Notes: generated by a model from the sequence alone, not told the origin. A stretch of 64,000 nt of DNA from Streptomyces halstedii (GCA_000720535.1 JOAZ01000007.1:62001-126000); one strand, 5' to 3'; shown: positions 46,883 through 55,629, counted from the stretch's first letter. Translations and numbers: made by a program.

Positions 46883-48226
46883 ATGTCCCGCACGATCCAC
46901 CTCGCCCTGCACCCGTACGGCGTCGGAGGCCCCGGTCAGCACGGGCTCTGGAAGGACCCGCGCGTCGCCAAGAACTCCAGCATCGACGTCCGGCACTACA
47001 TCCAGCAGGCCCAGGCGGCCGAACACGCGCTCTTCGACGCCCTGTTCATCGTCGACAGTCAGTTCATCAACGCCACCTACCCGGCGCACTACCTGAACCG
47101 GCTGGAGCCGCTCACCCTGCTGTCCGCGGTCGCCACCCACACCTCGCGCATCGGCCTGGTCGGCACGGCCAGCTCCACGTACAACTCGCCCTTCAACCTC
47201 GCCCGCAGGTTCGCCTCCCTCGACCACATCAGCGGCGGGCGGGCCGGGTGGAACGTGGTGACCAGCTTCGACACCGGCACCTCCAGGAACTTCGGGCTCG
47301 ACGAACACCTCGACTACGCCACCCGCTACGGCCGCGCCCTGGAGTTCGTGGAGGTCGCCCGCGGCCTGTGGGACTCCTACGAGGACGACGCCTTCCCGGC
47401 CGACGTGGAGCGCGGGGTCTTCCTCGACCCGGACAAGCTCCACGCGCTCGACCACACCGGGGAGCACTTCTCGGTCGCGGGCCCGCTCAACATCTCCCGT
47501 TCGCCGCAGGGACAGCCGGTCATCTTCCAGGCCGGTGTCTCCGACGAGGGACGCGACCTCGCCGCCCGGGTGGCCGAGGGGATCTACGCGCCCGGCGGCT
47601 CGCTGGAGCAGGCGCGGGAGTACTACGCCGACGTCAAGAAGCGCACCGCCTCCTACGGCCGCGACCCCGAGCACATCAAGATCTTCATCCACGGGAGCCC
47701 GGTGGTCGCCGCGACCGACGAGGCGGCCCGCGGGCGGGAGCGGGAGATCTTCGAGGAGGACGACGACTTCGACCGCAACCTCGCGCTGCTGGGCCGCTCG
47801 TTCGGCGCCCACGACTTCGGCGCGCACGACCTGGACGCCCCCTTCCCGGACGTCGCCCACCTCGCGGAGAAGGGCGGCCGCACCGGCGCCGCGAAGATCA
47901 TCGAGCGCGCCCGGCGGGAGAACCTGACGCTTCGTCAAGTGGCCTCCTCACTCAACGCGTTCCGTCCGGCGCCGTTCGTCGGAGCGCCCGGGACCGTCGC
48001 CGACAGCATCGAGCGGTGGTTCGACGCGGGCACCTTCGACGGGATCAACCTCGCCTTCCGCACCGCCGACGACCTCGCCCTCTTCGTCGACGGCGTGGTC
48101 CCGATCCTCCAGAAGCGGGGGCTGTACCGCACCGAGTACCGGGCCGACACCCTCCGCGGCCACCTGGGCCTGCCCGTGCCCGCCAACCGGTACACCCGGG
48201 CCCGCGGCGAACGGGTGAACGGCTGA
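46883..48226 (+). CDS. NtaA/SnaA/DszA-type FMN-dependent monooxygenase
   Basis: 447-residue bacterial-luciferase-like monooxygenase of the NtaA/DszA group, which uses reduced FMN from a partner reductase to cleave C-N or C-S bonds. Typical features are the N-terminal HLALHPYGVGG, DALFIVDSQF, the flavin-site region GLVGTASSTYNSPFNLARRFASLDHISGGRAGWNVVTS (about 91-128), RYGRALEFVEV, and PVIFQAGVSDEGRDLAA. An internal FGAHDFGAHD duplication (about 312-321) is seen. AGAGGAAC precedes the ATG. The cluster has its FMN reductase and importer, so a complete uptake-and-oxidation unit exists; the substrate is unknown, probably organosulfur. Confidence 0.9.
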   Translation: MSRTIHLALHPYGVGGPGQHGLWKDPRVAKNSSIDVRHYIQQAQAAEHALFDALFIVDSQFINATYPAHYLNRLEPLTLLSAVATHTSRIGLVGTASSTYNSPFNLARRFASLDHISGGRAGWNVVTSFDTGTSRNFGLDEHLDYATRYGRALEFVEVARGLWDSYEDDAFPADVERGVFLDPDKLHALDHTGEHFSVAGPLNISRSPQGQPVIFQAGVSDEGRDLAARVAEGIYAPGGSLEQAREYYADVKKRTASYGRDPEHIKIFIHGSPVVAATDEAARGREREIFEEDDDFDRNLALLGRSFGAHDFGAHDLDAPFPDVAHLAEKGGRTGAAKIIERARRENLTLRQVASSLNAFRPAPFVGAPGTVADSIERWFDAGTFDGINLAFRTADDLALFVDGVVPILQKRGLYRTEYRADTLRGHLGLPVPANRYTRARGERVNG

Positions 48227-48277
48227 CCGGGCCCGCCGCGACCCGCCGCGACCGCCCGAACCTCCCGGAGAGACGAG

Positions 48278-49099
48278 ATGACCGACCTCACCAGCCGTAC
48301 CGACCTCAGCGACCGTGCCGGTCCCGCAGACCACAGCGGCCACACCGATCACCTGGGCCCCGTGGGTCTCCGTACCCGTGCCACGGTCGTCGTGGTGCCA
48401 GGCCGGGGGGAGACCCGGGCGACCTACGCCCGGCTCGGCGCCCGGCTCGCCGCCGACGCCTACCGGGTCCGGGTCGTGGACGCCCCCGACCTCGACCCCG
48501 ACGACCTGCACGGCGCGCTGGACCGCTTCGCCGCCCGGCTCGCGGCGGCGGTGGACGGTACCGCCGCCGCGGACGGGACCGTGCGCCCCCTCGTGCTGCT
48601 GGGGGCCGACACCGGAGCCGCCGCCGTCGCCGCGCTGCTGGCGCCCGGGGCGTACCCGGCCGCCCCCGCACCGGACGCCGTCGTGCTCGCCGGGCTGCCC
48701 GGCCGCACGGCCACCGCCACCGGCCCGTGGGAGGACGAGCTGGACGTCCGTACCGCCTGCCCCGTGCACCGGAGCACGCTCACCGACGACGACCGGGTCC
48801 GGCGGGGCTCACTCGGCGACCCGGTGCCCGACGCGCTGTTCGACGCGGCGTACGGGGGCGCGAGCGCCGTACCCGCCCTGTTCCTCGTCGGCGACGCCGA
48901 CCCGCTCGCCGACCTCGACGCCCTGCTCCGTACGGCCACCTCGCTGCCCCGCGCCCGCCTCTCCGTGGTCCGGGGCGCCCACCACGACGTGCTGAACGAC
49001 ACGCAGCACCGCGCGGTGGCGGCCGAGATCGTCGCGTTCCTGGAAGCGCTCCGCGACGCGCTGGTGCCCGCCGTGGCCGTACGGATCAGCGCGTGGTGA
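48278..49099 (+). CDS. Alpha/beta-hydrolase-like protein with Asp in the nucleophile elbow
   Basis: 273-residue alpha/beta-hydrolase-fold protein. VVVVPGRGETRATYARLGARLAADAYRV gives the oxyanion-side strand, and VLLGADTGAAAVAAL (about 106-120) is the nucleophile elbow, G-A-D-T-G rather than GxSxG. The acid in FLVGDADPLADL (about 206-217) and the His in GAHHDVLND (about 233-238) are in place. Asp at the elbow occurs in haloalkane dehalogenases and related enzymes; it could also mean a non-catalytic protein. It lies between the monooxygenase and the FMN reductase on the same strand, GAGAGACG before the ATG. Its role may be to process the monooxygenase product. Confidence 0.78.
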   Translation: MTDLTSRTDLSDRAGPADHSGHTDHLGPVGLRTRATVVVVPGRGETRATYARLGARLAADAYRVRVVDAPDLDPDDLHGALDRFAARLAAAVDGTAAADGTVRPLVLLGADTGAAAVAALLAPGAYPAAPAPDAVVLAGLPGRTATATGPWEDELDVRTACPVHRSTLTDDDRVRRGSLGDPVPDALFDAAYGGASAVPALFLVGDADPLADLDALLRTATSLPRARLSVVRGAHHDVLNDTQHRAVAAEIVAFLEALRDALVPAVAVRISAW

Positions 49100-49130
49100 G
49101 TACCGCCGGTCCCGACACGCCCTGAACCCC

Positions 49131-49228
49131 GCACCCGTACGCCCGCGAACCCCGCCCGCACCCGTACGCCCGCGAACCCCGCCCGCACCCATACGCACCC
49201 GTACGCCCGCGAACCCCGCCCGCACCCC
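49131..49228 (+). repeat. 27-bp tandem repeat before the FMN reductase gene
   Basis: Three 27-bp copies (49131-49157, 49158-49184, 49195-49221) starting GCACCCGTACGCCCGCGAAC, plus a 10-bp remnant at 49185-49194 and a partial at 49222-49228. They fill the 144-bp gap to the FMN reductase gene, and the next 15 nt hold its ribosome site GGAAGG. Confidence 0.92.
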
Positions 49229-49243
49229 AACCGGAAGGTCCCC

Positions 49244-49801
49244 ATGGCCGCCATCCTGTCCGTCTCCGGAAGCCCCTCCGCGACGTCCCGCACCGCACGG
49301 CTCCTGCGCCACCTCGACGACCGGCTCAGGCTCCAGGGCCACCAGGTCACCTCGCTGGAGGTGCGCACCCTGCCGCCCGTCCCCCTGCTCGGCGCCGACT
49401 TCCGGCACCCCGCGATCGTCGAGGCGAGCGCCCTGTTCGAGCGCGCCGACGGCGTGGTGATCGGCACCCCCGTCTACAAGGCCGCCTACTCCGGCCTGCT
49501 CAAGTCCCTGCTCGACCTGCTCCCGCAGTACGCGCTGACCGGCAAGACCGTGCTGCCCCTGGCCACCGGGGGCAGCACCGCCCACGTCCTGGCCATCGAC
49601 TACGCCCTGCGCCCCGTCCTCAGCTCCATGGGCGCCGCGCACATCGTGCCCGGCTGGTTCACCCTCGACACGGACCTCTCCGTCGCCCCGGACGGGACCC
49701 TGACCGTCGCACCGGGTGCCGCCGAGGCCCTGGACCAGGTGACGGACCGGTTCTCCGCGGTGCTGGGCGGCCGTCCCGCCGTGCTGGCCGCCGCCGAATG
49801 A
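49244..49801 (+). CDS. ssuE: NADPH-dependent FMN reductase (SsuE-like)
   Basis: 185-residue flavodoxin-like reductase, expected to supply FMNH2 to the upstream monooxygenase. The phosphate-binding loop is SVSGSPSATSRTARLLRHL (about 6-24); SsuE-type features are GTPVYKAAYSGLLKSLLDLLP (about 77-97) and PLATGGSTAHVLAIDYALRPVL. The pairing of an NtaA/DszA-type monooxygenase and SsuE with a sulfur-type leader peptide is characteristic of sulfur scavenging from organosulfur compounds. A symbol is given by family resemblance. A terminator follows. Confidence 0.9.
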   Translation: MAAILSVSGSPSATSRTARLLRHLDDRLRLQGHQVTSLEVRTLPPVPLLGADFRHPAIVEASALFERADGVVIGTPVYKAAYSGLLKSLLDLLPQYALTGKTVLPLATGGSTAHVLAIDYALRPVLSSMGAAHIVPGWFTLDTDLSVAPDGTLTVAPGAAEALDQVTDRFSAVLGGRPAVLAAAE

Positions 49802-49816
49802 CCCCGCCCCGCCCAC

Positions 49817-49852
49817 GGACCGGCCCCCTCCCCACGGGCGGGGGGCCGGTCC
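49817..49852. terminator. Terminator at the end of the sulfur island
   Basis: 12-bp stem GGACCGGCCCCC/GGGGGCCGGTCC in the convergent gap between the FMN reductase and the PLP enzyme. Confidence 0.82.
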
Positions 49853-49867
49853 AGGGAGGCGGGACGC

Positions 49868-51070
49868 TCAGAGGAACGTACGACCCTCGCCCCGGTAGGT
49901 CGGAACCGTCGCGGTGATCCGGTCGCCCTCGATCAGCCGCAACTCCTCGAAACGCTCGCACAGTTCACCGGCCTTGGCGTGCCGGAACCACACCTTGTCG
50001 CCGATCAGCAGATCGTCGGCGGGCGAGCCCAGCAGCGGTGTCTGCACCTCTCCCGGACCCTCCTGCGGGTCGTACCGCAGCCCCTCGGGCAGATACGGCA
50101 CCGGCAGCCGGTCCGCCCCCGCCGCCCCGGACGCCGGATAGCCGCCGCCCAGCACCGTCACCACACCGACGCCCGGCCGGCGGACCACCGGCTGGGCGAA
50201 CAGGGCGGCCGGACGGCCGGTGAACGAGGTGTAGTTGTCGAAGAGCCTCGGCACGTACAGGCCCGACCCGGCCGCGATCTCCGTCACCGCGGCCTCGGCC
50301 GCCGTGTGCTGCACGCTGCCCGTGCCCCCGCCGTTCACGAACTCCAGACCGGGTGCCACCGCCCGGACCGCCCGTACGGCCTCGGCCCGCCGCACCGCCA
50401 ACTCCCTGCGGGCCGTGGCCTGCATCAGCCGGATCGCCCGGGAGCGCAGCGGCCGCCCCGCCACCGCGTCGCCCACGCCCGCGACATGACCCTCGTACGC
50501 CATGAGCCCCACCAGCCGGAACCCCGGCCTGCGGTCCACCGAGCGGGCCAGCTCCGCCAGTTGGGCGGGGGACCGCAGCGGGGAGCGCAACGCGCCGACC
50601 CGCACCCGGCCGCCCAGCAGCCGCAGCGAGGTGTCCAGCTCCAGGCAGACCCGGATCTCCTCCGTCCCACCGGCCCGCGCCGCGTCGATCAGGGCCAGCT
50701 GCGCGGGATCGTCCACCATCACGGTCACGGCCGCCGCGAGCTTCGGATCGGCGGCCAGCTCGGCGTACGCGGCCCGGTCGGCCGAGGGGTAGGCCAGCAG
50801 CACGTCGTCGAAGCCCGCGCGGGCCAGCCAGAGCGACTCCGCCAGCGTGAACGACATGATCCCGGCGAACCCGGGGCGCGCGAGCACCCGTTCCAGCAGG
50901 GCGCGGCAGCGCACCGACTTGCTCGCCACCCGGATCGGCTTGCCGCCCGCCCGGCGCACCAGGTCGTCGGCGTTGGCGTCGAAGGCCTCCAGATCCACCA
51001 CGGCGACGGGGGCGTCGAGGTGGGCGGTGGCCCGGTCGTAACGGGTCCGGTCAGCGGCGCGGGCAGTCAT
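49868..51070 (-). CDS. DSD1/alanine racemase-like PLP enzyme (D-threonine aldolase/amino-acid deaminase type)
   Basis: 400-residue type III-fold PLP enzyme. The N-terminal barrel carries the Schiff-base Lys in GKPIRVASKSVRCRALLERVL (about 48); LVGLMAYEGHVAGVGD and FVNGGGTGSVQ mark the phosphate-binding region, and the C-terminal domain (about 280-400) has the metal-type ligands of the DSD1 family in DKVWFRHAKAGELCERFEEL (His and Cys). D-threonine aldolase, D-serine dehydratase or similar activity is expected. The start ATG 51070 places the family N-terminus directly; an upstream extension to 51166 is Arg rich. It is not obviously part of the sulfur island. Confidence 0.85.
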   Translation of the reverse strand: MTARAADRTRYDRATAHLDAPVAVVDLEAFDANADDLVRRAGGKPIRVASKSVRCRALLERVLARPGFAGIMSFTLAESLWLARAGFDDVLLAYPSADRAAYAELAADPKLAAAVTVMVDDPAQLALIDAARAGGTEEIRVCLELDTSLRLLGGRVRVGALRSPLRSPAQLAELARSVDRRPGFRLVGLMAYEGHVAGVGDAVAGRPLRSRAIRLMQATARRELAVRRAEAVRAVRAVAPGLEFVNGGGTGSVQHTAAEAAVTEIAAGSGLYVPRLFDNYTSFTGRPAALFAQPVVRRPGVGVVTVLGGGYPASGAAGADRLPVPYLPEGLRYDPQEGPGEVQTPLLGSPADDLLIGDKVWFRHAKAGELCERFEELRLIEGDRITATVPTYRGEGRTFL

Positions 51071-51255
51071 GTCCGCAGCTTGCCAGAACGAGCGTACCGC
51101 TGGGTAGGGGGATGTTCGGCGCAGAACACCCACGCCCTCCGTCCCGTCCCGCGGGGTGGCGCGCACCCCGTAGAGTGAGGGTCCGGCGGTTCACCGACCA
51201 CCCCGTGCGGGACGGCGAACCGCGCGCGGTGCGGGGAAGCGAACCAGGGGGCCGG

Positions 51256-52554
51256 ATGAGTACCGAGGCGCAGCGCGCTCCCGTGCCGCCCCGCCCGGCC
51301 TCACCGCCGCCCACTCCTGCCCAGGCCCCCGCGTCCCGCCCCGACGCGCCGCAGCGGCCCACCTCGTCGGGCACGACCGCCCGGCCGGACCCCGCGTCCC
51401 GCCCCGAGACCCCGCAGCGGCCGGGACCCGCGTCCTCCGGGACGGCCACCGACCGGCCGACGCCCGCCGCCTCCCGCCCCGCCGCACCGCACCAGCCGCC
51501 GGCCACGCCCTCGGAGACGACCGCCCGGCTGCGCCCCGTCCCCCCGCCCACGTCCTCGGAGACGACCACCCAACTGCGGGCGGTCCCCCCGGCGCCGCCC
51601 GCCCCGCAGGCGTCCGCCGGACCGGCCCACCCCGGTCCGCCACCGCCGCCGCACACCCCTGCGGGGCACGCGCCCACCGGTGCGACGCGGTTCACCCCGT
51701 ATCCCGGCCGGCCCCCCGCGCCGCCCCACCTCTCCTACGGCTACGCCTACGCCGAGACCCCCTCCGAGACCACCACCCGGCTGCGCGTCGTCCGTCCCCG
51801 CCACCGGGCCAGGACCGCCACGGCCGCCGTCTGCGCGGTGCTCGGCCTCGGACTGGTCGGCGGCGCCGTCACCGGCACCTGGCTCACCAGGGACTCGGCG
51901 GCCGACCCGGCCGCCCACAACGCCTACACCGTGGGCCGCTCCGCCTGGCGCGACGTCCCCGTGGACACCCTCTTCCCCCGCACCCTCAAGGGCGACGGCG
52001 CGGGCCCGGGGGCCACCGACCGCGTCTGGACCCGCGTCGCCGTGGCCGCCGACAGCGACTGCGCGGCCGGACTGGACCCCCTGCTCCTCACCACCCTCCG
52101 CCCGGTCGGCTGCGAGCGCCTGGTGCGCGCGACCTACACCGACGCCACCCGCAGCAGCGTCACCACCGTCGGCCTGCTCTTCACCGAGGCCGGCACCGAG
52201 GCGATGAGCGCGCTCGACACCCGCTTCACCACCCAGCACCTCGGCCGGCGCACGGATCTGATGCCCCGTACGTACCCGGCGAAGGGAACCCCCGCCGCCG
52301 GGTTCGGGGACGCCCAGCGCGCCAGCTGGACCGTCCACGTCCTGACCGAGGTGCCCGTCGTCGTCCTGTCCGTCTCCGGCTTCGCCGACGGGCGTACGGT
52401 CACCGACCCGCAGCCCGCCGCCGCGGCCATGAAGTCCGGTGCCACCACACCCGTGGCCGAGGCGGGGCTCGGCCACGAGGCGAAGGGCATCGCGGACCGG
52501 GTGGAGCGCACGCTGCGCCGGACGATCACCGACCTCACGGAGAAGCCGGAATGA
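51256..52554 (+). CDS. Pro/Thr-rich single-span membrane protein next to a mycosin
   Basis: 432 residues. The cytoplasmic half (about 1-180) is disordered, rich in Pro, Ser and Thr, and contains SETTARLRPV, SSETTTQLRAV and PSETTTRLRVV, three copies of S-E-T-T-x-x-L-R-x-V. One transmembrane helix (about 187-210, TATAAVCAVLGLGLVGGAVTG) is followed by an extracytoplasmic domain with two Cys (SDCAAG, VGCERL) that may pair. No named family recognised. It overlaps the mycosin-like protease gene by 4 nt and the two are surely coexpressed. The repeated Thr motifs look like substrates of Ser/Thr kinases that FHA domains bind. Confidence 0.78.
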   Translation: MSTEAQRAPVPPRPASPPPTPAQAPASRPDAPQRPTSSGTTARPDPASRPETPQRPGPASSGTATDRPTPAASRPAAPHQPPATPSETTARLRPVPPPTSSETTTQLRAVPPAPPAPQASAGPAHPGPPPPPHTPAGHAPTGATRFTPYPGRPPAPPHLSYGYAYAETPSETTTRLRVVRPRHRARTATAAVCAVLGLGLVGGAVTGTWLTRDSAADPAAHNAYTVGRSAWRDVPVDTLFPRTLKGDGAGPGATDRVWTRVAVAADSDCAAGLDPLLLTTLRPVGCERLVRATYTDATRSSVTTVGLLFTEAGTEAMSALDTRFTTQHLGRRTDLMPRTYPAKGTPAAGFGDAQRASWTVHVLTEVPVVVLSVSGFADGRTVTDPQPAAAAMKSGATTPVAEAGLGHEAKGIADRVERTLRRTITDLTEKPE

Positions 52555-53747
52555 CCCGCCCCCACCGGCTCCGCGCGCTGACCGCCGGAGCCGCGGCCGC
52601 CGCGTTCGCGCTGCTGCCCGCCGTACCCGCCCAGGCGGACGCCATCCGCGACCAGCAGTGGGGTCTGGAGGCCCTGCACACCGACGAGGCCTGGCGGACC
52701 ACCAAGGGCGAGGGCATCACCGTCGCCGTCCTGGACACCGGGGTGGACGCCGACCACCCCGACCTGGCCGGCCAGGTCCTCCAGGGCAAGGACTTCATAG
52801 GGTTCGGCGCCGGACGCGGCGACCGCTCCTGGGCCCTGCACGGCACCGCGATGGCCGGGATCATCGCGGGCCACGGCAACGGCGCGGACGGCGGCGAGGG
52901 CGTGCTCGGGATCGCCCCGGAAGCGAAGATCCTGCCGGGCCGGGTGATCCTGGAGTCCACCGACCCGTCCCGCACCAAGGCCCGCGAGTCACGCGGCACC
53001 GCCCTCGCGGACGGCATCCGCTGGGCCGCCGACCAGGGCGCCGACGTCATCAACCTCTCCCTCGGCGACGACAGCGAGTCCGCCCACCCCGATCCCGGCG
53101 AGGACGCCGCCGTCCAGTACGCCCTGGGCAAGGGCGTCTCCGTCGTCGCCTCGGCCGGCAACAGCGGGGACAAGGGCGACCGCCCCTCCTACCCCGCCGC
53201 CTACCCGGGGGTGATCGCCGTCACCGCCGTCGACAAGTACGGCACGCACGCGGCGTTCTCCACCCGCCGCTGGTACGCCACGGTCAGCGCGCCCGGGGTG
53301 GACATCGTCGTCGCCAACCCCGACCGGCACTACTACATCGAGTGGGGCACCTCCGCCGCCTCCGCGTTCGTCTCCGGCGCGGTCGCCCTGGTGCGCGCCG
53401 CCCATCCGGGACTCTCGCCCGCGCAGATCAAGACCCTGCTCACGGACACCGCCCGCGACGCCCCGAAGGGCGGGCGCGACGACGCCCACGGATACGGGCT
53501 GGTGGACCCCGCCGCCGCGATCGAGGCCGCGGCGGCGCTCCGCCCGGCCGACGCGAAGGCCGAGTCCGCCGCGGCGGGGTACCGCAAGCGGTACTTCGGC
53601 CCCGGCCCCACCCCCGAGGAGGAGGACCGGGGCCCGGGGGCCTGGCCGGCTCTGACCGCGGGCGTGGCCGGTGCCGCCCTGCTGGCCCTGGCCGTGGTGC
53701 TGTGGCGCTCCAGGCCCGGCGGCACCGGGTTCCCGGGCCGCCGCTGA
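52551..53747 (+). CDS. S8 family serine peptidase, type VII secretion-associated mycosin-like
   Basis: 398-residue membrane-bound subtilase. It has a signal peptide (about 1-29, ending AQADA), a subtilisin domain with Asp in VAVLDTGVDADHPDL (about 60-75), His in ALHGTAMAGIIAGHG (about 98-112) and Ser in EWGTSAASAFVSGAVAL (about 262-278), and the oxyanion Asn in VASAGNSGDKG. The C-terminal single transmembrane helix (about 363-385) and short Arg-rich tail are the mycosin layout. No ESX core genes (EccB, EccC, EccD, WXG100) are in the window, so it is an orphan. It partners with the Pro/Thr-rich membrane protein directly upstream. Confidence 0.88.
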   Translation: MTRPHRLRALTAGAAAAAFALLPAVPAQADAIRDQQWGLEALHTDEAWRTTKGEGITVAVLDTGVDADHPDLAGQVLQGKDFIGFGAGRGDRSWALHGTAMAGIIAGHGNGADGGEGVLGIAPEAKILPGRVILESTDPSRTKARESRGTALADGIRWAADQGADVINLSLGDDSESAHPDPGEDAAVQYALGKGVSVVASAGNSGDKGDRPSYPAAYPGVIAVTAVDKYGTHAAFSTRRWYATVSAPGVDIVVANPDRHYYIEWGTSAASAFVSGAVALVRAAHPGLSPAQIKTLLTDTARDAPKGGRDDAHGYGLVDPAAAIEAAAALRPADAKAESAAAGYRKRYFGPGPTPEEEDRGPGAWPALTAGVAGAALLALAVVLWRSRPGGTGFPGRR

Positions 53748-53748
53748 A

Positions 53749-53816
53749 CCGCGCGGTATCTGCTTCTCCGGCCGCCGCCGACCCGCGCGGTATCTGCTTC
53801 TCCGGCCGCCGCCGAC
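53749..53816 (+). repeat. 34-bp perfect tandem repeat after the mycosin gene
   Basis: Two identical 34-bp units (53749-53782, 53783-53816) beginning CCGCGCGGTATCTGCTTCTC, followed by an 8-bp partial. Starts 1 nt after the mycosin stop. Confidence 0.92.
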
Positions 53817-53907
53817 CCGCGCGGCACCGGACGACCGCTGACCCGTGCTGTACCGGATGTCACGCGCCGCACCGGCCGCCGCCGACGCGCGGGTCGGCGG
53901 TTGTCAC

Positions 53908-55629
53908 TCAGAGCGCGCTGCCGCGCAGTTCCGCCAGGCTGTCCGCCGTCAGGTGCCGGGGCGCGTCGTCCATCTCCACGAGGACGACGGTGCGGTCGGC
54001 GGCGTGGGTGAGGGCGGTGGTGAAGCTGCCGTCGGCGAACTGGGCGAGGGAGCCACGGGGCGAGCGCCCGACCGCCACGGTGCGGGCCCCGATCTCGCCG
54101 GCGTGCCGGGCCAGCGCCCGCCCGGCGGCGGCGTGGTCCCCGACGACCGTGAGGATCCGCCCGGTCGCCGCGACGCCCTGGGCGGTGAGCCGGTCCAGGT
54201 GGGCGGTGACGGCGGCGCGGGCCTGCTCGTCGGTCTCCGTGTCGACGGCCTGCTCCTCCACGACGGCGGTCTGCCGGACGTGGACGACTTCCAGCGGGCT
54301 GTCCGTCCCACGGGCCAGGAGGGCGGCGGCGTCGACCACGGCGGCGGCCCCGTCGTGGCGGCCGACCGCGACCACGACCGGGCGGCTGCCCGGCTCGGCG
54401 GTCCGGCCCACCGGCACGAGGGAGGGGACGACCGGCTCGTCGTCCCCGGTGGAGCGTTCGGCCCGGACGAGCAGGCGGTGGCCGCTGGCGAGGACCGGGA
54501 TGGCGAGCAGGAAGGTGGCGGCCCCGAGGTAGAACGGGACGCCGAGGTCCGTCGCGTCGGCGAGCTTTCCGGCCACGTACGGGGCGAGGCCGCCGCCGAT
54601 GAAGCGCAGGAAGCCGTACGCGGAGGAGGCGACCGGCCGCTCCACGGGGGAGACGAGCATGACGGCCTGGGTGGTCAGGGTGTTGTTGATGCCGATGAAG
54701 GCACCGCTGGCGATGACCGCGACGATCACCACGGTGGGGGTCTCGACGCCCGCCGCGATGACGGTCATCACGACGGCGAGGCCGAAGAGGTTGGCGTACA
54801 GGACGGGGGCGGTGCCGTAGCGGGCCTGGAGGCGCGGGGCGAAGAACACGCTGAAGGCGGCGACCAGCAGGCCCCAGCCGGTGAAGACCAGCCCGAGCTG
54901 GTGGGCCTCCAGCTCCATGGGATAGGGCGCGTAGCCCAGCATGGTGAAGAAGCCCCAGTTGTACAGCAGGGCCATGATGCCCATGGTCAGCAGGCCGCGG
55001 TGGCGCAGTGCCCGGAGCGGGGCGATCGGTGAGGTGGGCCGCTCGGGTTTCGGGGTGGAGGGCACCAGGACCAGGGTGGCGACCAGGGCGACGGCCATCA
55101 GGACGGCGACGCCGAAGAAGGGGCCGCGCCAGCTCATGGCGCCGAGTTCGCCGCCGAGCAGGGGGCCCACGGCTATCCCGAGGCCGAGGGCCGTCTCGTA
55201 GAGGATGATGGCGCCGCTGAACCCGCCGCTGGCGGAGGCGACGATGACGGCCAGCGACGTGGCGATGAACATCGCGTTGCCCAGGCCCCAGCCCGCGCGG
55301 AAGCCGACGATGCCGTTGATGGACCCGGTGGCGCCGGCCAGGGCGGCGAAGACCACGATGACGGCCAGCCCGGTGACCATGGTGCGCTTGGCGCCGATCC
55401 GGCTGGAGATCCAGCCGACGAAGAGCATGGCGACGGCGGTGACGATCAGATAGCTGCTGAAGAGCAGGGAGACCTGGCTGGGCGTGGCGTCCAGGCTGTC
55501 GGCGAGGGCGGGCAGGATCGGGTCGACGAGGCCGATGCCCATGAACGAGATGACACAGGCGAAGGCGACGGCCCAGACCGCCTTCGGCTGCCGGAGCAGG
55601 CCCGGGGACTTTCCGTGCGATGTGCTCAT
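53908..55629 (-). CDS. MFS transporter with C-terminal universal stress (UspA) domain
   Basis: 573 residues. The MFS part (about 1-410) has 12 helices and the motif-A loop GWISSRIGAKRTM (about 72-84); SFMGIGLVDPILPALADSL and NNTLTTQAVMLVSPVERPVASSAYGFLRF place it near drug/H+ antiporters of DHA1 type. The C-terminal cytoplasmic part (about 425-560) is a UspA-like nucleotide-binding domain starting PVVVAVGRHDGAAAVVDAA, with the ATP-type motif GRSPRGSLAQFADGSFT. Fusion of an exporter to a USP domain is uncommon and suggests regulation by ATP or c-di-nucleotides. Start ATG 55629 follows GGAGA. MarR precedes it by 76 nt on the same strand and is likely its regulator. Confidence 0.88.
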   Translation of the reverse strand: MSTSHGKSPGLLRQPKAVWAVAFACVISFMGIGLVDPILPALADSLDATPSQVSLLFSSYLIVTAVAMLFVGWISSRIGAKRTMVTGLAVIVVFAALAGATGSINGIVGFRAGWGLGNAMFIATSLAVIVASASGGFSGAIILYETALGLGIAVGPLLGGELGAMSWRGPFFGVAVLMAVALVATLVLVPSTPKPERPTSPIAPLRALRHRGLLTMGIMALLYNWGFFTMLGYAPYPMELEAHQLGLVFTGWGLLVAAFSVFFAPRLQARYGTAPVLYANLFGLAVVMTVIAAGVETPTVVIVAVIASGAFIGINNTLTTQAVMLVSPVERPVASSAYGFLRFIGGGLAPYVAGKLADATDLGVPFYLGAATFLLAIPVLASGHRLLVRAERSTGDDEPVVPSLVPVGRTAEPGSRPVVVAVGRHDGAAAVVDAAALLARGTDSPLEVVHVRQTAVVEEQAVDTETDEQARAAVTAHLDRLTAQGVAATGRILTVVGDHAAAGRALARHAGEIGARTVAVGRSPRGSLAQFADGSFTTALTHAADRTVVLVEMDDAPRHLTADSLAELRGSAL

